Shown one piece after another: positions 10,330 to 22,370 of a DNA stretch of 64,000 nucleotides. Source of the DNA: Diphasiastrum complanatum (lineage: Eukaryota > Streptophyta > Lycopodiopsida > Lycopodiales > Lycopodiaceae); the NCBI GenBank assembly GCA_029204225.1, contig CM055115.1:8799466-8863465 (forward strand), given 5' to 3'. Each line of letters opens with the position of its first letter. Within the stretch, counting starts at the first letter, position 1. The position numbers and the translations under genes are program-made. The notes under the pieces are model-generated. The model ran no database searches. It was not told where the DNA came from and was given only the letters and a program-made list of their open reading frames with translations.

Positions 10330-12565
10330 CAACAGGTTTAATATAGATTTTGTAGTGAAAAGTATCGTTCCCACAGAAGATAGCGTTAGAAAATTATGTT
10401 TTTGGTATAATTATGGCAGGTGGTTTTGAATGTTATTCTGGTTGTCGACAGACATTAAAAAGTAACCAGTATTACTTATATTTGGAATGGGTAATGTTAA
10501 TGAATTCAGAACAACAATCTGGCCTCTATCGAATTGAAGGAAACGCATTCTACAAATGAAATGTTATCAAAGTGGTACAACAGACTACACTCTGGCTGAC
10601 TATGGTGTCAACAGAAAATTGGGAATTGTTCGATGTATTCGCGACTGTGCAGACAATTGATTAATTGAATTCGCGAACTATTCGTTCCTACACAATAGTC
10701 CTTAACAACTAAAGCCCAACTTAATGGTTAAAGAGCACAAATGGTTTAAGAGCACGTTAGAAACTTATGTCAATGCCAATCAGGAAAATAGATCAGAGAC
10801 TCAATTCTTCAGACAGGAACTGTCATCTCATTTGTATACATACAACTTAATTCAATGATCGTGCTAGACTGCACAAAGATAGTCATTATTCGAGTGTCGA
10901 AAAGAAAGTATTGGCAACAGACGAATAAGATGATTTTAAGATAGTTCTTTAGAGCATGCTTTACGGAAACACAACAAACGACTGTAATGCACTAGAGCGT
11001 CTGTCTGATCAGAGAGTAATTCATGAAATGTGTTAGAGATTGTTAGCAGACTTAAGATCACTCACACTCAACAGTGCAGAGAACAGAGATAAGGGGGAAT
11101 AACTCACAAAACTCTATTCACTTCTTCAATCTCTTACATAAGCATAAACTCTTCTCTCTCGATGATTGAGACTGAAGTGTGAGATCAATATATGTTCTAC
11201 GGGGCGAACAAACACACCTCTTAAACAATAGGTGCGTCGCTCCCGCGAAAGGGTCTAGTTAAGAATTAAACTAAAAATACGTTCAACTATACCATAAGAG
11301 GTATACTTAACTATGAGTTAAAGTTACTTTAGTTAACATGTCTTTTCATAACTAGTCGTTTCGTATGGACGGCCTAATTAAGGGTTATCCAAGGCAATGT
11401 CTTTTCCTATTAAAGGTCTAGCCCTTAATTTATAAGGCAAGTACCTAGGAGATATATTCTCAATAAATGACTTAGGCCTCTTCATGATTTATACTTAACC
11501 AGCTCACATCTTCATTTTCGAGTATATTATGCCATATTTATGTTGATATTCAATTTTTGACATTTGCGTGGCATCACATATCCCCTTCCTCAAATGTGAA
11601 ACGTCCTCGTGAACATATCATCTTTACTTCGAGGATTACTCGAGAAACATTCTTGTTCATAAGATTTTCGTTGAGGCGAAAAAAAATATTTCTTCATATG
11701 ATTCGTCCTTTAGATATTTCTTCAGAGAATATGTGTCTTGTTGTTGCGTTGAGTAGGTTGTTTTTGAGTTGAAATTGTTTGATGAAAACTGGAATCAAAC
11801 TTCAAAACATCTTCAAACTGCAAAGATCTACCTTTAGTATCACAGATAGGCATCAGCATGACAAAGACATGAATAATATTTATGAATTATTCAATTCTTC
11901 ATATAGTTTTTGAGCTAGCTCCAAGTTTTGTTGAGCTTCGATCAACAACAAATCTTCTTTGGATTTTGTATATCGGTCAACTGGGAGGTTGCTGAATTTT
12001 TCTAGTTTAACAGGGAGTAATGTTCCATCGAACAACTCCTGAGTCAACTTTGTATCTTTGTCTGAATCACTTCGTAGAGTGATTTCTTCACAGTATTGAG
12101 ATGAGAATCTAATAAAATTGCTTTTAACATAAAGATTCTGAATAAAGAATAATGTCTTTGCCGCAAAGGTACCAAACTGCCAAAATGAATATGTACAAAA
12201 TTGCTTATATCTGAATGACTTCCTTCTATCCTACAGAATATGTCGAATCTCCGCAAAATATTCTTCAAGGTTTTGCTCCCAATCCACATATAGACTGAAT
12301 AGTTCTGGATACGCCATATTAATGTTGATCAGCAACTCCGTGTCATCGAATGCGCCTAAATCCGCAATAGCTTTGGGTTTGTATAATTGAAACTGCGAAT
12401 TTCGCTTCCAAAAATGTCACTTATTGTCTTTGTTCTGCAAAAATTGAAGTTCTTTGATGTGAATGTGCATACATAGCCGAAGAGCCTATGTATAACTCTG
12501 CTGACCCGAAAGGTAGGACTTTAAACTTTCCCTGGATTATGCCCTAGCAGAGACATCCTTTCTGC
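10330..12565. other. long stretch without a recognisable gene
   Basis: AT-rich with many stops. The minus strand at 11800-12430 has a series of short open stretches (for example 12289-12044, 81 codons, rich in His, Phe and Ile) that may be the rotted downstream part of whatever the ORF at 12687-12977 belonged to. The phrase 'agtatcgttcccacagaagatag' near 10365 looks like a conserved repeat-family motif, but I cannot name the family. Confidence 0.35.
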
Positions 12566-12686
12566 TCAATAGAAAGCTGGGCCCATAACCAGAGAAAGTC
12601 TTCCTTCTCCCATGGTCGCTTCCAATCGTCGAAGGCGATGCCATACACCATTGTAATTCAATGTTAAAAGTAGGTGGACACCATTT

Positions 12687-12977
12687 TCAGAAGCGTTGAA
12701 CAAATGTACGGAATCTGTCAGCACATACCTTCGACCGATTCCGCCGCATTCGCTTTGGCTGTGTAGATGCAGTTGCCAAGTCCTGAGTTTGCAACTCAGC
12801 AGCCTGCTTTTGATCTTCCGTTTGTTGTTGGAGATCTGACAGCTCCTGTTCGAGCTTGTCAATCTTTGCGACTGCTTCCAGATACTCGGGATGGTCTGAG
12901 GCTCCCGTGCAGGCAGGCACAGATGGAATTTGTTGTGTAAGGTCATCAGTTCTGATGTAATTTTTTTTTTTGTTCAT
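12687..12977 (-). CDS. hypothetical coiled-coil protein fragment, unrecognised
   Basis: A 96-codon minus-strand ORF starting MNKKKNYIRTDD. Its centre (about residues 30-70) is a heptad-like stretch rich in E, Q, L and K (KIDKLEQELSDLQQQTEDQK), predicted coiled coil, followed by a basic PKRMRRNRSK segment that could be a nuclear localisation signal. The coding strand then reads AAG/GTATGT at about 12730, a perfect plant 5' splice-site consensus, so the true exon may end there. Possibilities are the first exon of a decayed host gene or a Gag-like protein. No family assigned; no intact downstream exon seen. Confidence 0.35.
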   Translation of the reverse strand: MNKKKNYIRTDDLTQQIPSVPACTGASDHPEYLEAVAKIDKLEQELSDLQQQTEDQKQAAELQTQDLATASTQPKRMRRNRSKVCADRFRTFVQRF

Positions 12978-13108
12978 TATGTATAGTTGGCTTTTGGAAG
13001 TTCTTAGTCTTGTATTGAGCTCTTCATGTTTGCTAGCTATGGTAGATTAAGCTCTTTGTAATTGCGTGAATGGTAGCAAAACTCTTGGTTGGATCCTTGT
13101 CAAATTAT
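12978..13108. other. short unassigned spacer
   Basis: Contains an A/T homopolymer at about 12961-12971 and no other feature. It ends at the putative LTR start TGTTGAGG at 13109. Confidence 0.3.
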
Positions 13109-13956
13109 TGTTGAGGTGCAATTTGCAAAGGTTTGCTACAACTAGATTCAAAGAAAATTTGAGGAACCTAGCACTTTGGAGAAAGAGCTATCCAATTTGC
13201 TGCAAATCCAACATATGCCTGTGAAGAATTGAAAAAGATTATCTATGTTAGATATAGGGGTGTTATGTTTTTTACATCAAGCATCTAGGTGTAGGATGCT
13301 GATAGGAATAAATTTGGCATAGATGGCAAATTATGCATTTCCACTTGTAATGCCACTATTGAGCCAAAATAGAGTAAGAGGCTAAATACTTGCTAATTAG
13401 AGTGTAGACAAGTGTAAAGTTTTTGTTTGATGAATTCCAAGAGGTCCAATAGGATTTAGAGGTGGAACCTTGTGAGGTCCAATAGGAAATTGAGGTGTGC
13501 TTGAATATAGTCCAATAGAATTAAGAGGTGCATAGATCAATGAGCCAATAGGATCAAGAGGTGACAAAATATGGTCCAATCATAGTTAGGCATAGTGGTA
13601 GCTCGTGGACCTACTAGTATCATTGTACTGGTCATTTTGAATGTGATTGATTTGGTGATTTCATGGATTTTGTGAGTTATTGGATTTCTAGCTTTCTCTC
13701 TCTACCCGAGAGCTGATGATTCATTTTCTCTCTCTACCCGAGGAGAGCAGCGTGTTTTTACTTAGATTATTTTTTGAATACTTACCACACGTGTGAGTGA
13801 GAGTTGGAAGTGATTGAATGCATGTAGTAGTGTGTTTTTGCCATGGGATTCAAGATTGATCTTGAATCTCAATCTAGTCTTGATCTTGGTGCATCTACAC
13901 ACCTTAGGAGATCACAAGTACATGTAGTGGACAGTCCACACGTGTGAAATTCAACA
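13109..13956 (+). repeat. LTR of a copia-like element (5' LTR or truncated)
   Basis: Begins TGTTGA and ends TCAACA, a perfect 6-bp terminal inverted repeat, directly followed by a tRNA-Met primer-binding site. Inside are repeated 'ctctctctacccgag' units (13695-13745) and the phrase 'cacacgtgtgaaat' near the 3' end, which also occurs in the LTR of the intact copia element at 25444-26096, so the two are probably related. The start coordinate is inferred from the inverted repeat only. Confidence 0.6.
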
Positions 13957-13969
13957 TGGTATCAGAGCC
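13957..13969 (+). other. primer-binding site
   Basis: TGGTATCAGAGCC immediately after the LTR end, complementary to plant initiator tRNA-Met. Confidence 0.85.
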
Positions 13970-14640
13970 TACCTAAGGTTACCATGCATTTTGATCCATC
14001 TAAGTGAAAAAATTTTCATCAATCTTGAGCTAGAAGTTGTCAAGGCCCATTTTCCTAGCTATCTTGTTCAATCTTGGATCAAAAGAGATCAAAAGGACAT
14101 TGATTGGGTCTGACCTGGTACTGTACGGAATGAGGTGCTCAGACACGTGTAAGGAACATCCAATTTCAGTTTGGAAGTTCTCTCTCATGTTTGATCCATT
14201 TATCTTGTTTGATAGCTTGTTTTGAAGCTATTTTTGTCTAGTTTCTGTTGCAATCAGTTTCATTCCATTTGGTTGAGCCAATCAAAAGCTATAAGATTTT
14301 GAAGAGGGTTAGGTAGGGCACCTAGACCTGGGTGGACACATTTGGTTTGGTCAAGAGATTGCTTGGTTGATCCAAAATCACAGTTGTATGCTTGCCAATC
14401 TCATCTATATGTGATCTAGGCACTGTTTTCAGATCTTAGCCATTTTGTTTCATGCAATATCATTGTATTTGAGTCAAATTTGGTTTCTTAGTGTATTTCA
14501 CACGTGCTAAGAGTGTTAGATCCTAACTTTGCCTATACTCCATCATTTGATGTGAAATAGATCTTGTTTTAGAGAGATTTGAGTAGCTAGTGATAATCAA
14601 TTCACAAATTGTTGTAAGATCTTTCATAGGAGGAGATAGT
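13970..14640 (+). other. 5' untranslated leader of the LTR element; no gag found
   Basis: Non-coding, AT-rich, with the character of the leader between the PBS and Gag in the intact element at 26109-26705. No Gag start follows; at 14643 the sequence changes to an unrelated minus-strand coding remnant, so this element is truncated here. Confidence 0.5.
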
Positions 14641-14642
14641 AC

Positions 14643-15680
14643 TCAATTATTGGATCCTATTGAAAGTGTGTAAAAACATTTATTGTTCATCATTTGAGTT
14701 TTCTTCACTTCAAATGTCTTCAATGGGTTCATCCTTGTTGGAACCAAGTGAAAGATTGCCGCTTGTATTGTATGTTGTCCATCCACAACATAAAATTTTA
14801 TCTGTACTGCCTTGTCCTTTAAAATTTTGCTGTCGAACACCTCTACAAACTCCCCAGTTTTTGAATAAAATGGGATCACATCTACTGGGGGCAACTTCAC
14901 CCCAATAGTGTTAAACAACAATCTCTGCAACGCATCACAATAATCTCCATTGAAAGGCCTATAGTTATATTGCACTGGGAGAAGCTCACACTTGGTTACA
15001 TCAATTTGAATCTCAGTTTGTATACCCAGAGGATACAACTTCTTAAAGGCATCCAATCTCATATTTGTTTTTGCAAGTGCATCTTCATCGCATGATTTTG
15101 AGGCCTTTGATTTTTTTGAGACAACTTCAATCAAAACATCCTTCTTTTATTTGACACCCTTTTTCCTGCTCTTTTGCTCTTTTTGTGAAGGTGGTTGAAA
15201 ACTCCTAGGTGGAATTGCGTCCACTATTGTAACCACTAAAGTCATATTTGCAGGTGATTCATGGTGATTATGTCTCTCCGTAACACTTGTCCCTTCCACT
15301 TCTTTAGTTCATTGTCTGGACTTTTTTTTTGGAACATTTCTTTCCGACCCAAGAAAACGAATTTTTCTTTTGGCCCTTCAAAAGCCTTCAAGTATCTCCT
15401 TGTGTGAATAGCCAATTCAATCCGTAGCAAGAGTTCAGATTTTTCTAAACGCTTGCTACCATCAGCGTGACATCATAATCAACGATACTACCATAGATCT
15501 CAAAATATTTCTCATTCTTTTTAGTAAATATTTTCAAAAATGCAGAACCACAATCATCAAATTCCTCTTGAATATCCACCACACATCCACAACTCGTAGT
15601 GTTTCCTGTATCAATCCAAAGCACAAAGAAAAATATGTCTAATTTAGAACCATTCTCAAAAACCTCAAAGTACCACTTAT
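14643..15680 (-). pseudogene. decayed gene with VDGQHT motif, unrecognised
   Basis: The best-preserved part is a 163-codon minus-strand ORF (15134-14643) with alternating charged and hydrophobic blocks: 'LQIDVTKCELLPVQYNYRPF'-like text, then 'VKLPPVDVIPFYSKTGEF', then 'KFYVVDGQHTIQAAIFHLV'. The VDGQHT motif followed by a helix resembles the DGQHR/ParB-like nucleotide-binding fold, but this is an inference from one motif. Upstream, in shifting frames to about 15680, are 'VFENGSKLDIFFFVLW' and 'KYFEIYGSIVDYDV', which read like real protein, so the ORF is the tail of a larger broken gene. Host gene or transposon origin is undecided. Confidence 0.45.
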
Positions 15681-15879
15681 ACTTATTGTCAAACTAAATT
15701 CTCGATGTCACTCATACTTATTGTCAATCTTTACTAAATTCTCGATGTCACTCATAAGGGGAACAATTATTCCTACAAATGATCCATCAGTGTAAAAATA
15801 GTAGTGTTAGAACTTCCTTCTGTTAAAGCTTCTGAAAATACGAAACAATAACTTCAACATTTTACTTACCAATAAACAA

Positions 15880-17160
15880 TTTATAGCTAGAGCATTGCTC
15901 AACTTTCATGTCAATGTTGGAACACAATTGGAAAAATTTTGTGCTACATTGAACATTAACAACATAATCTGTTGGCTAACTCGAGCAGTGCTCGAGTTAG
16001 AGGTAGAAGCAGATTGCCCACCATGTCAAAGTCGGACACTACTGGAAAGGAAGACAAGATTGACCCCCTCTTCCGCTCTCAAAATACGAAACCAATAAAG
16101 TTCAGTATTTTTATTTACCAATAAACAGTTTCTAGCTCGAGCATTGCTCGAGTTACATGTCAAATATGGAACACATTTGACGGATGGACAAATTTTGTGT
16201 TACATTGAACATCAACAACATAATATGTTGGCTATCTCGAGCCATGCTCGAGTTAGAGGAGAAAGCTAATTGAATCCACTTTCATAAAAGTGCAAATCCA
16301 TAGGTTTTCCATAGTGGTGAGTTCCAAAAAAAAATTCGAAAAAATTGCCTAACTCGAGTAATGCTTGAGTTAGAAGTAGAAGCTAGTTTCCGGCCATTTC
16401 AAAGTCGGATCAAAATTGGTGCCTGGACAAATCTTGTGACACATTCAATTTCAATAACATAATTTGGGCTAACTCGAGCAGTGCTAGAACATCATTGTAA
16501 AAATAAGACTGTTAGAACTTCTGTTAAAGCTTCTCAAAATACAAAACCAATAAACTTCAATATTTTTACTTACCAATAAAGAGTTTATAACTTGAGCATT
16601 GCTCAAGTTACATGCCAAAGTTGGAACACAATTGTTGGATGGAGAAATTTGTGCTACATTGAACATCAACAACATAATCTCTTGGCTAACTTGAGCAGTG
16701 CTCACTGGTTAGAGGTAGAAGGTGATTGCATATACTTTGATAAAAGTGCAAAAAAGTAATTTTACCATATTAGTGAATTCAAAAAAAAAACTTCCTAAAT
16801 TGGTGTCTTAACTCGAGCAGTGCTCGAGCTAGAAGTAGAAGCTGGTTGCCCACCATGTCAAAGTCAAACACTCTTGGAAAGAAAGACAAGATTGACCATC
16901 TCTTCCGCTCTCAAAATACGAAACCAATAAAGTTTAGCATCTATACTTATCAATTAACAGTATCTAAGTCGATCATTGCTCGAGTTACATGTCAAAGTTG
17001 GAATTTCAAATCAAGACAGGAACCCATAAATTTGTATCATTATAAAACCCTTGCAACTTGAGTTAGTGCTCAAGTTCTAAAATGACTAGACTGTAGTACA
17101 AGCGTTCATATAGAGAGGGTAGAAGAAATGGCTAGAACTCAAGCACTGCTTGAGTAGGCT
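15880..17160. repeat. palindrome array I (12 units)
   Basis: Twelve copies, at about 15885, 15976, 16133, 16233, 16347, 16470, 16592, 16687, 16808, 16970, 17054 and 17135, of a palindrome with arms CTAACTCGAGCA and its reverse complement around one base. The unit at 15976-16000 is perfect. Flanks alternate between two related sequences (one with 'gaaaccaataaa', one with 'acattgaacatcaacaacataat'), so this is a dimeric tandem repeat with strong divergence in the flanks and conservation at the palindrome. No coding potential. Confidence 0.8.
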
Positions 17161-18647
17161 GGATCTAATTTTTTTTAAGACTATAGTAAAGGTGTCCGAA
17201 AAAAAAGTATGCAATTTTTCCCCCAATGTTCTAATGACAACTTATTGACATGATAAAGAAATCATTCATGTGAATTTCTCATGAGTCATGACCATTAGTA
17301 TTTCTGACTTTGTGTATTTCAAACCTAGTATTTTTGGGACTACATTAGGTAGTTTCATTGATTAGGGTTTAAAAGATATTTTTGTTTTTTAAGGAAACAA
17401 AAAAAATTATTTAATAACACAACAATCTTTGTTCAAAGTCCAAAAATTCAAGACTAGAGCAAATTTGATCACACAAAGAGTTGTTCATTTAAAGGCTAGT
17501 AGTTTGGTAATGGAACAACATCCTATTAGTAAATACAAGGAGTCTATACACCACATTAGATTAGAGCAAAAATACAAAATCGGCTATGGCTACAATATGT
17601 CAAGTATCACCAAAAACGTTCAAGACAAACATTTTAAACAAATTGTTTAATATATTTGATGACATTAGTCATCAGATATGTTACTAATAATACATGAGAC
17701 TTCATATATTGTCTCTTAACACACACATGACTTCATAATTAATATGTGAAATATAGAAGAGCTCAAACATATGTGAGACATTTCAAATAATTATCAAAGG
17801 AAACTAGAACCATAGATATCAATGCTCACATATATATTTCCAAATGCATTTTTATGTTTCCAAAACAAAATTGCATTGCAAAAGCTGTAAAAACACATGG
17901 CAAAATTATGTCTTATTTATGTTTCAATTAAGAAACGACTGGGTATAAGACTTCTATGCCAAACTCTCACCTTGACTAAATTTGAATTTTGGTTCTCCCA
18001 ATTTTAGACTACTAGAGACTAGAAACTAGTGACTTGCAAATTTTTTGAAACGTGGCTCTTGGAAGAGCTTAGATTAGACTAGAGATTAGCAATCTAGAGA
18101 GCAGAGATTATACTAGAGATTAGTAATCTAGTTGAATTTCCCTCCAGGTTTTCACTAGCAAAGATTTGAGAATACGATTAGAGATTACGCTGCTCAGACA
18201 AGATTAGCAATAACAGATTACACAGGAACAACAAAAGCAACAAAATCATACATGCACACAATCAGAGATTATGCTTCTAAGTCAGCATTAGCATTTACAA
18301 TTCATTTAGGAAAAATGAAGTGACAAGTTCATATAGTCCATGCAGGTACAACGAAAGTGACAAGATCATACAGGTACAATAGTAGTGGCAATAGTAAGGT
18401 AGGCACATTTCCAAAGACTCCATACTCTTGCAAGCATTATCAAAATCGCCATTCAATCGCAATGTGTCTAAATGATCTCTTAGAAAACCTCTACCCCTTT
18501 GAATATTAGCGCATTGCTATATTGTATTCCTTGAAAACAATGTAGTCATAAATTAAATGTTTCACGAGTAGATATCCAAGGCGTTGAGGAATATCGCCTT
18601 GCTAGAGTTCACAATGCTAGAGAAATATCTGCAATATTCTGAAAACT

Positions 18648-18648
<1 letters not shown>
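17161..18648. other. AT-rich stretch without a recognisable gene
   Basis: No ORF with recognisable content. Stretches such as 'agagattagcaatctagaga' near 18080-18130 show short local repetition. It separates the two palindrome arrays. Confidence 0.5.

Positions 18649-18691
<43 letters not shown>
18649..18691. repeat. (AG)n microsatellite
   Basis: About 20 uninterrupted AG dinucleotides, just before palindrome array II. Confidence 0.95.
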
Positions 18692-18694
<3 letters not shown>

Positions 18695-18746
18695 TGTCAG
18701 GCTTGCTATAATTGCCAAGAGTGTATAAGCTAGACAAAGTTGGTGT

Positions 18747-20375
18747 CTAACTTGAGCAGTGTTCGAGGCAGATGCATGCCATGATTCCATTGTATAGACA
18801 TATTATTAGCAATTGCTTTTTGAGTTGTATAAAGTAGACTACAAATTTTCAAACTCGAGTAGTGCTCGAATTAGAGTTGTGCTCTGAAGCCTTTTGTAGA
18901 CATATCATATTTGACTATTTTTCAGTTCTACATGTATTATATGAATCCTTTGTCAGGAGGGTATAATCTGGACAAAAGTTGGTGTCCAACTTGAGCAATG
19001 CTTCATTTGGAGATATTCTCTGAAGCCTTTGTAGACATATGATGTTGGATTGCATTTTTAGTTGTGTAGACCAGATTCCAAATTGTGGAAGTCGAGCAGT
19101 GCTCGAGTTAGGTTTGCCATGATTCCTTTGTCAAGCTTGCTATAATTGGTAGGAGTGTGTAATCTAGACAAAGTTGGTGTCTAGCTTGAGCAGTGCTCGA
19201 GTTAGATGTATGCCATGATTCCATTGTACAGACATCTCATATGCTATTGCTTTTTGAGCTCTATAAAGTAGATTTCAAATTGTCTAACTCGAGCAGTGCT
19301 CGAGTTAGAGCTGTGCTCTGAAGCCTTTTGTAGACATATGATATTTGATTGTCTTTTAGTTGAACAAGTATTAATACTATATCATGAGTGTATAATGTTG
19401 ACAAAATTTGGTGTGTAACTCGAGCAGTGCTCAAGTTGGAGCTATGCTCTGAAGCCTGTGCAGACATATGATGTTGGATTGCATTTATAGTTGTGTAGAC
19501 TAGATTCCAAATTGGGGAACTCGAGAAGTGCTCGAGTTAGGTATGCAAACTAACATAATGGTAATGATCAATTCATAACAGAAGTTTGACCATGGTTCCT
19601 TTGTCAGGCTTGCTATAATTGCCAAGAGTGTATAATCTGGACAAAATTTTGGTGTCCAACTCGAACAGTGCTCGAGTTAGAGGTATTCTCTGAAGATTTG
19701 TAGACATATGATGTTGGATTGCATTTTTAGTTGTGTAGACTAGATTCCAAAAAAAATGAAGTCGAGTAGTGCTTGAATTAGATATGCTATGATTCTTTTG
19801 TCAGGCTTGCTATAATTGGCAGGATTGTATAATCTGGACAAAGTTGGTGTCTAACTTGAGCAGTGCTTGAGTTAGATGTATGCCATGATTCCATTGTACA
19901 GACATATCATATGCTATTTCTTTTTTTAGTTCTATAAAGCAGATTTCAATTTGTCTAATTCGAGCAGTTCTCGAATTAGAGCTATGCTCTAAAGCCTTTT
20001 GTAGACATATAATATTTGACTATTTTTTAGTGTACAAGTATTATATGAATCCTTTTCAAGAGGGTATAATCTGGACAAAATTTGGTGTCCAACTCGAGCA
20101 GTGCTCGAGTTAGAGGTATGCTCTGAAGGCTTTGTAGACATATGTTGTAAGTTTGCTTTTTTTAATTGTATAGACCAGATTCCAAATTGTCGAACTCGAG
20201 CAGTGCTATAATTGGTAGGAGTGTGTAATCTGGACAGAGTTGGTGTCTAATTTGAGCAGTGCTCGAGTTAGATGTATGCCATGATTCCATTGTACAGACA
20301 TCTCATATGTTGTTGCTTTTTGAGCTCTATAAAGCAGATTTCAAATTGTCTAACTCGAGCAGTGCTTGACTTAGA
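18747..20375. repeat. palindrome array II with four-subunit higher-order repeat
   Basis: Sixteen copies of the same palindrome as array I, at about 18747, 18851, 18988, 19089, 19181, 19283, 19416, 19519, 19657, 19761, 19851, 19954, 20088, 20192, 20247 and 20350. The unit at 19283-19309 is perfect with 13-nt arms. Flanks define four subunit types: A ('tatgccatgattccattgtacag'-like), B ('ctataaag-agatttcaaattg'), C ('aatctggacaaaatttggtgtcc') and D ('agattccaaatt', then 'aggcttgctataattggcagg'). Their order is ABCD ABCD CD ABCD AB, with a period of about 433 bp. The fourth D unit is truncated inside the palindrome. Confidence 0.85.
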
Positions 20376-21046
20376 GCTATGCACTGAAGCCTTTTGTAGA
20401 TTTGACTAAGTTATGCCTAAGGGTTTTTATGATCCCAAAATCTGTTGTCGTTTAAATAGAATAGCATATATGACATAGCGTACTTATGACAAGGATGTGT
20501 GTACACTGTAAACATTGAATAGTACTGTATTGATAGATTTCTGCCATCGTAGGACACTTAAGATTTCAATTCCAACAGTTTGTCCTTTCATGAATTGTAT
20601 AACAGGGAGCAATCACAAATTTGAGTTTATTGAACTTCTGCCTTAAACGATTGCAATTGATGATCATATGCCTATAGCTCGTAGTGATGAAATTATATTG
20701 TTCATGCTCTTTTTGATTGAAAAACACTTAACGAATTAACTTATCTTTTTGGCTTGTAAAACTTTGTGCCCGTTCAGATATATTCTAAGCAAAATGCTGA
20801 CGCAATGGTAATACTACAAAGGAGACATAGTAAAGGCCACGAGCATATGAGACAGAGCAATCACAATTACAATTTTCTCTACCAAGTAAATTGTAGACCT
20901 CAATTATCTTGCCTTTCAAGAACATAAACAACGATAAAAGATGTTCTATTTTTGTCAGTTAATTTGATGCCATGTTACTCCTCAATATCCAGCTAGTAAA
21001 TAATCTTGCGATAGTCATTCTAGATGTGCAACTACTGAAGAATCAC

Positions 21047-21987
21047 TCAACAAAATTTCCTTACTGCAGAAATGAGTTTTGTCCTACCCGCGACTATGTC
21101 ATCAAAAAGATCACGTACGGTGCACTCCAAACTTTCCAAACCACAGTTTAGACTGTTTAAGCTATGCCGAAGCTCCGTAACATCTGACAGTCGCAATTCC
21201 AACGAGCGCGGAACCTGTTCTCCTAATGACTGAAATTCAATGAAAAAATTATCCACATGAGCTTGCATGTTTCCAAATTCTCTTAGAAGAATTTTCTCTT
21301 TCGTTTCCTCACTGAACCGCAAGCCAATTCGTTCGATAAGCGTTTGATGTGAATTAGACGTAGATTTAGCCCATTCGCCCGTCGAACAAATCGCAATCAG
21401 TTTAGCGGAGTAAGAACTATCCATGTGAAGGAGTCCAAACAGAAGAATCATTGAAACGAAAGAAATTATGCTCTTCATGGGGTAAATTACTGCGCAAGGA
21501 TCAAATTGCTTTGCATATCTGCTACCAAAATACCAAAGCTCCTCCTCTGCCTCAAGTTTCATATCAACAAGTTGCTTGTTTGCTTGATGTATTCTGGACA
21601 TCTCTCGTCGGCAATGATTTAGAGCCTGAACTATGGTATCATAGTCATCCCCACCTGCTTGAAGAGCTTCAACCGCTATATGGACTACCCGCCCATAAAT
21701 TTGCAATCTGGAAATACCCGTCATCAAAGCTTTATAAACATTCATAAGTCGCATTGTCTCATCCATCAGAGTACTAAAGCATTTTAATGGAAAAACAACC
21801 TCACTAGATCCAAAACGACTGCAAGAGAAGATCTGAGAATATCCACAGCATACTGCATCCAGTCTACTGTGAAAAACTTATCTCCAATTGACTCTTCCAA
21901 TTTTTGCAGACATGACGACAAATTGTCGTGAAATGACATATTGGCAGCACCATGACCGTGAGATCACAGCGAATTTACAAAAACCAT
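21047..21987 (-). pseudogene. BPS1/ROH1-like gene, copy 1 (nonsense codon and 4-nt deletion)
   Basis: Same gene as the intact ORF at 34317-35261. The start ATG is at 21987-21985. Codon 8 is TGA (21966-21964) where the intact copy has CGA (Arg), a C-to-T change of the kind expected from CpG methylation. At about 21800 four bases are missing relative to the other copies, shifting the frame after the KVVF region. Downstream of this a 239-codon open stretch begins at the internal ATG 21766 and runs to the normal C-terminus, including the hydrophobic segment. An N-truncated protein is conceivable but would lack the first quarter. Upstream TATA and CT-rich leader are retained. Confidence 0.8.
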
Positions 21988-22298
21988 GGCGGTGTTTCTT
22001 CAGGCAGAGTAAAGGAAGCAACCTTTGCCGTCTGTGTATTTTGCAGAAATCAAAGTAAGGCTACCGGCCTACCGCTGTACCTTCTGAAATAGCTTGAGAA
22101 CGTTGTCAAGACAAAAAAATTATGAAGTAAAATTCGCCTTGAGATTGTCGACGAACCCAGCTACGGATTATCACTGACTCAGAGGTTCGAAGGAATTTAT
22201 TGAGTTCCGTCCTCTGTCTCTTACATTCAACACGTCTGCATTCAAGTAAGGTTCTTCTTGGCAAATCGTTCGCGGTCTCACTCTCGCTCGCTCGCGCT

Positions 22299-22327
22299 CT
22301 CTCTCTCTCTCTCTCCCTCTGTCTCTC
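22299..22327. repeat. CT-rich microsatellite in leader of copy 1
   Basis: Short CT run with interruptions. The same position in the other copies holds a longer CT run (51136-51179) or its complement (33988-34008), and it coincides with the outer end of the large palindrome. Confidence 0.8.
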
Positions 22328-22360
22328 AATCAAATGTGTGGTGTTCTCTCTATCGATCTC

Positions 22361-22370
22361 TATATATATG
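22361..22370 (-). promoter_or_regulatory. probable TATA box of BPS1/ROH1-like copy 1
   Basis: Minus strand reads catatatata followed by gagatcgatagagagaac, about 370 nt upstream of the start codon. The CT/GA-rich leader between them is typical of plant 5' UTRs. The equivalent site in copy 3 is at 51211-51221. Confidence 0.5.

Noticed and set aside
15880-20375. CRISPR-like array (short palindromic repeats at regular spacing)
   Set aside because: The intervals between palindromes are themselves repeated (types A-D), not unique spacers, and the context is a plant genome full of LTR elements. It is a satellite.
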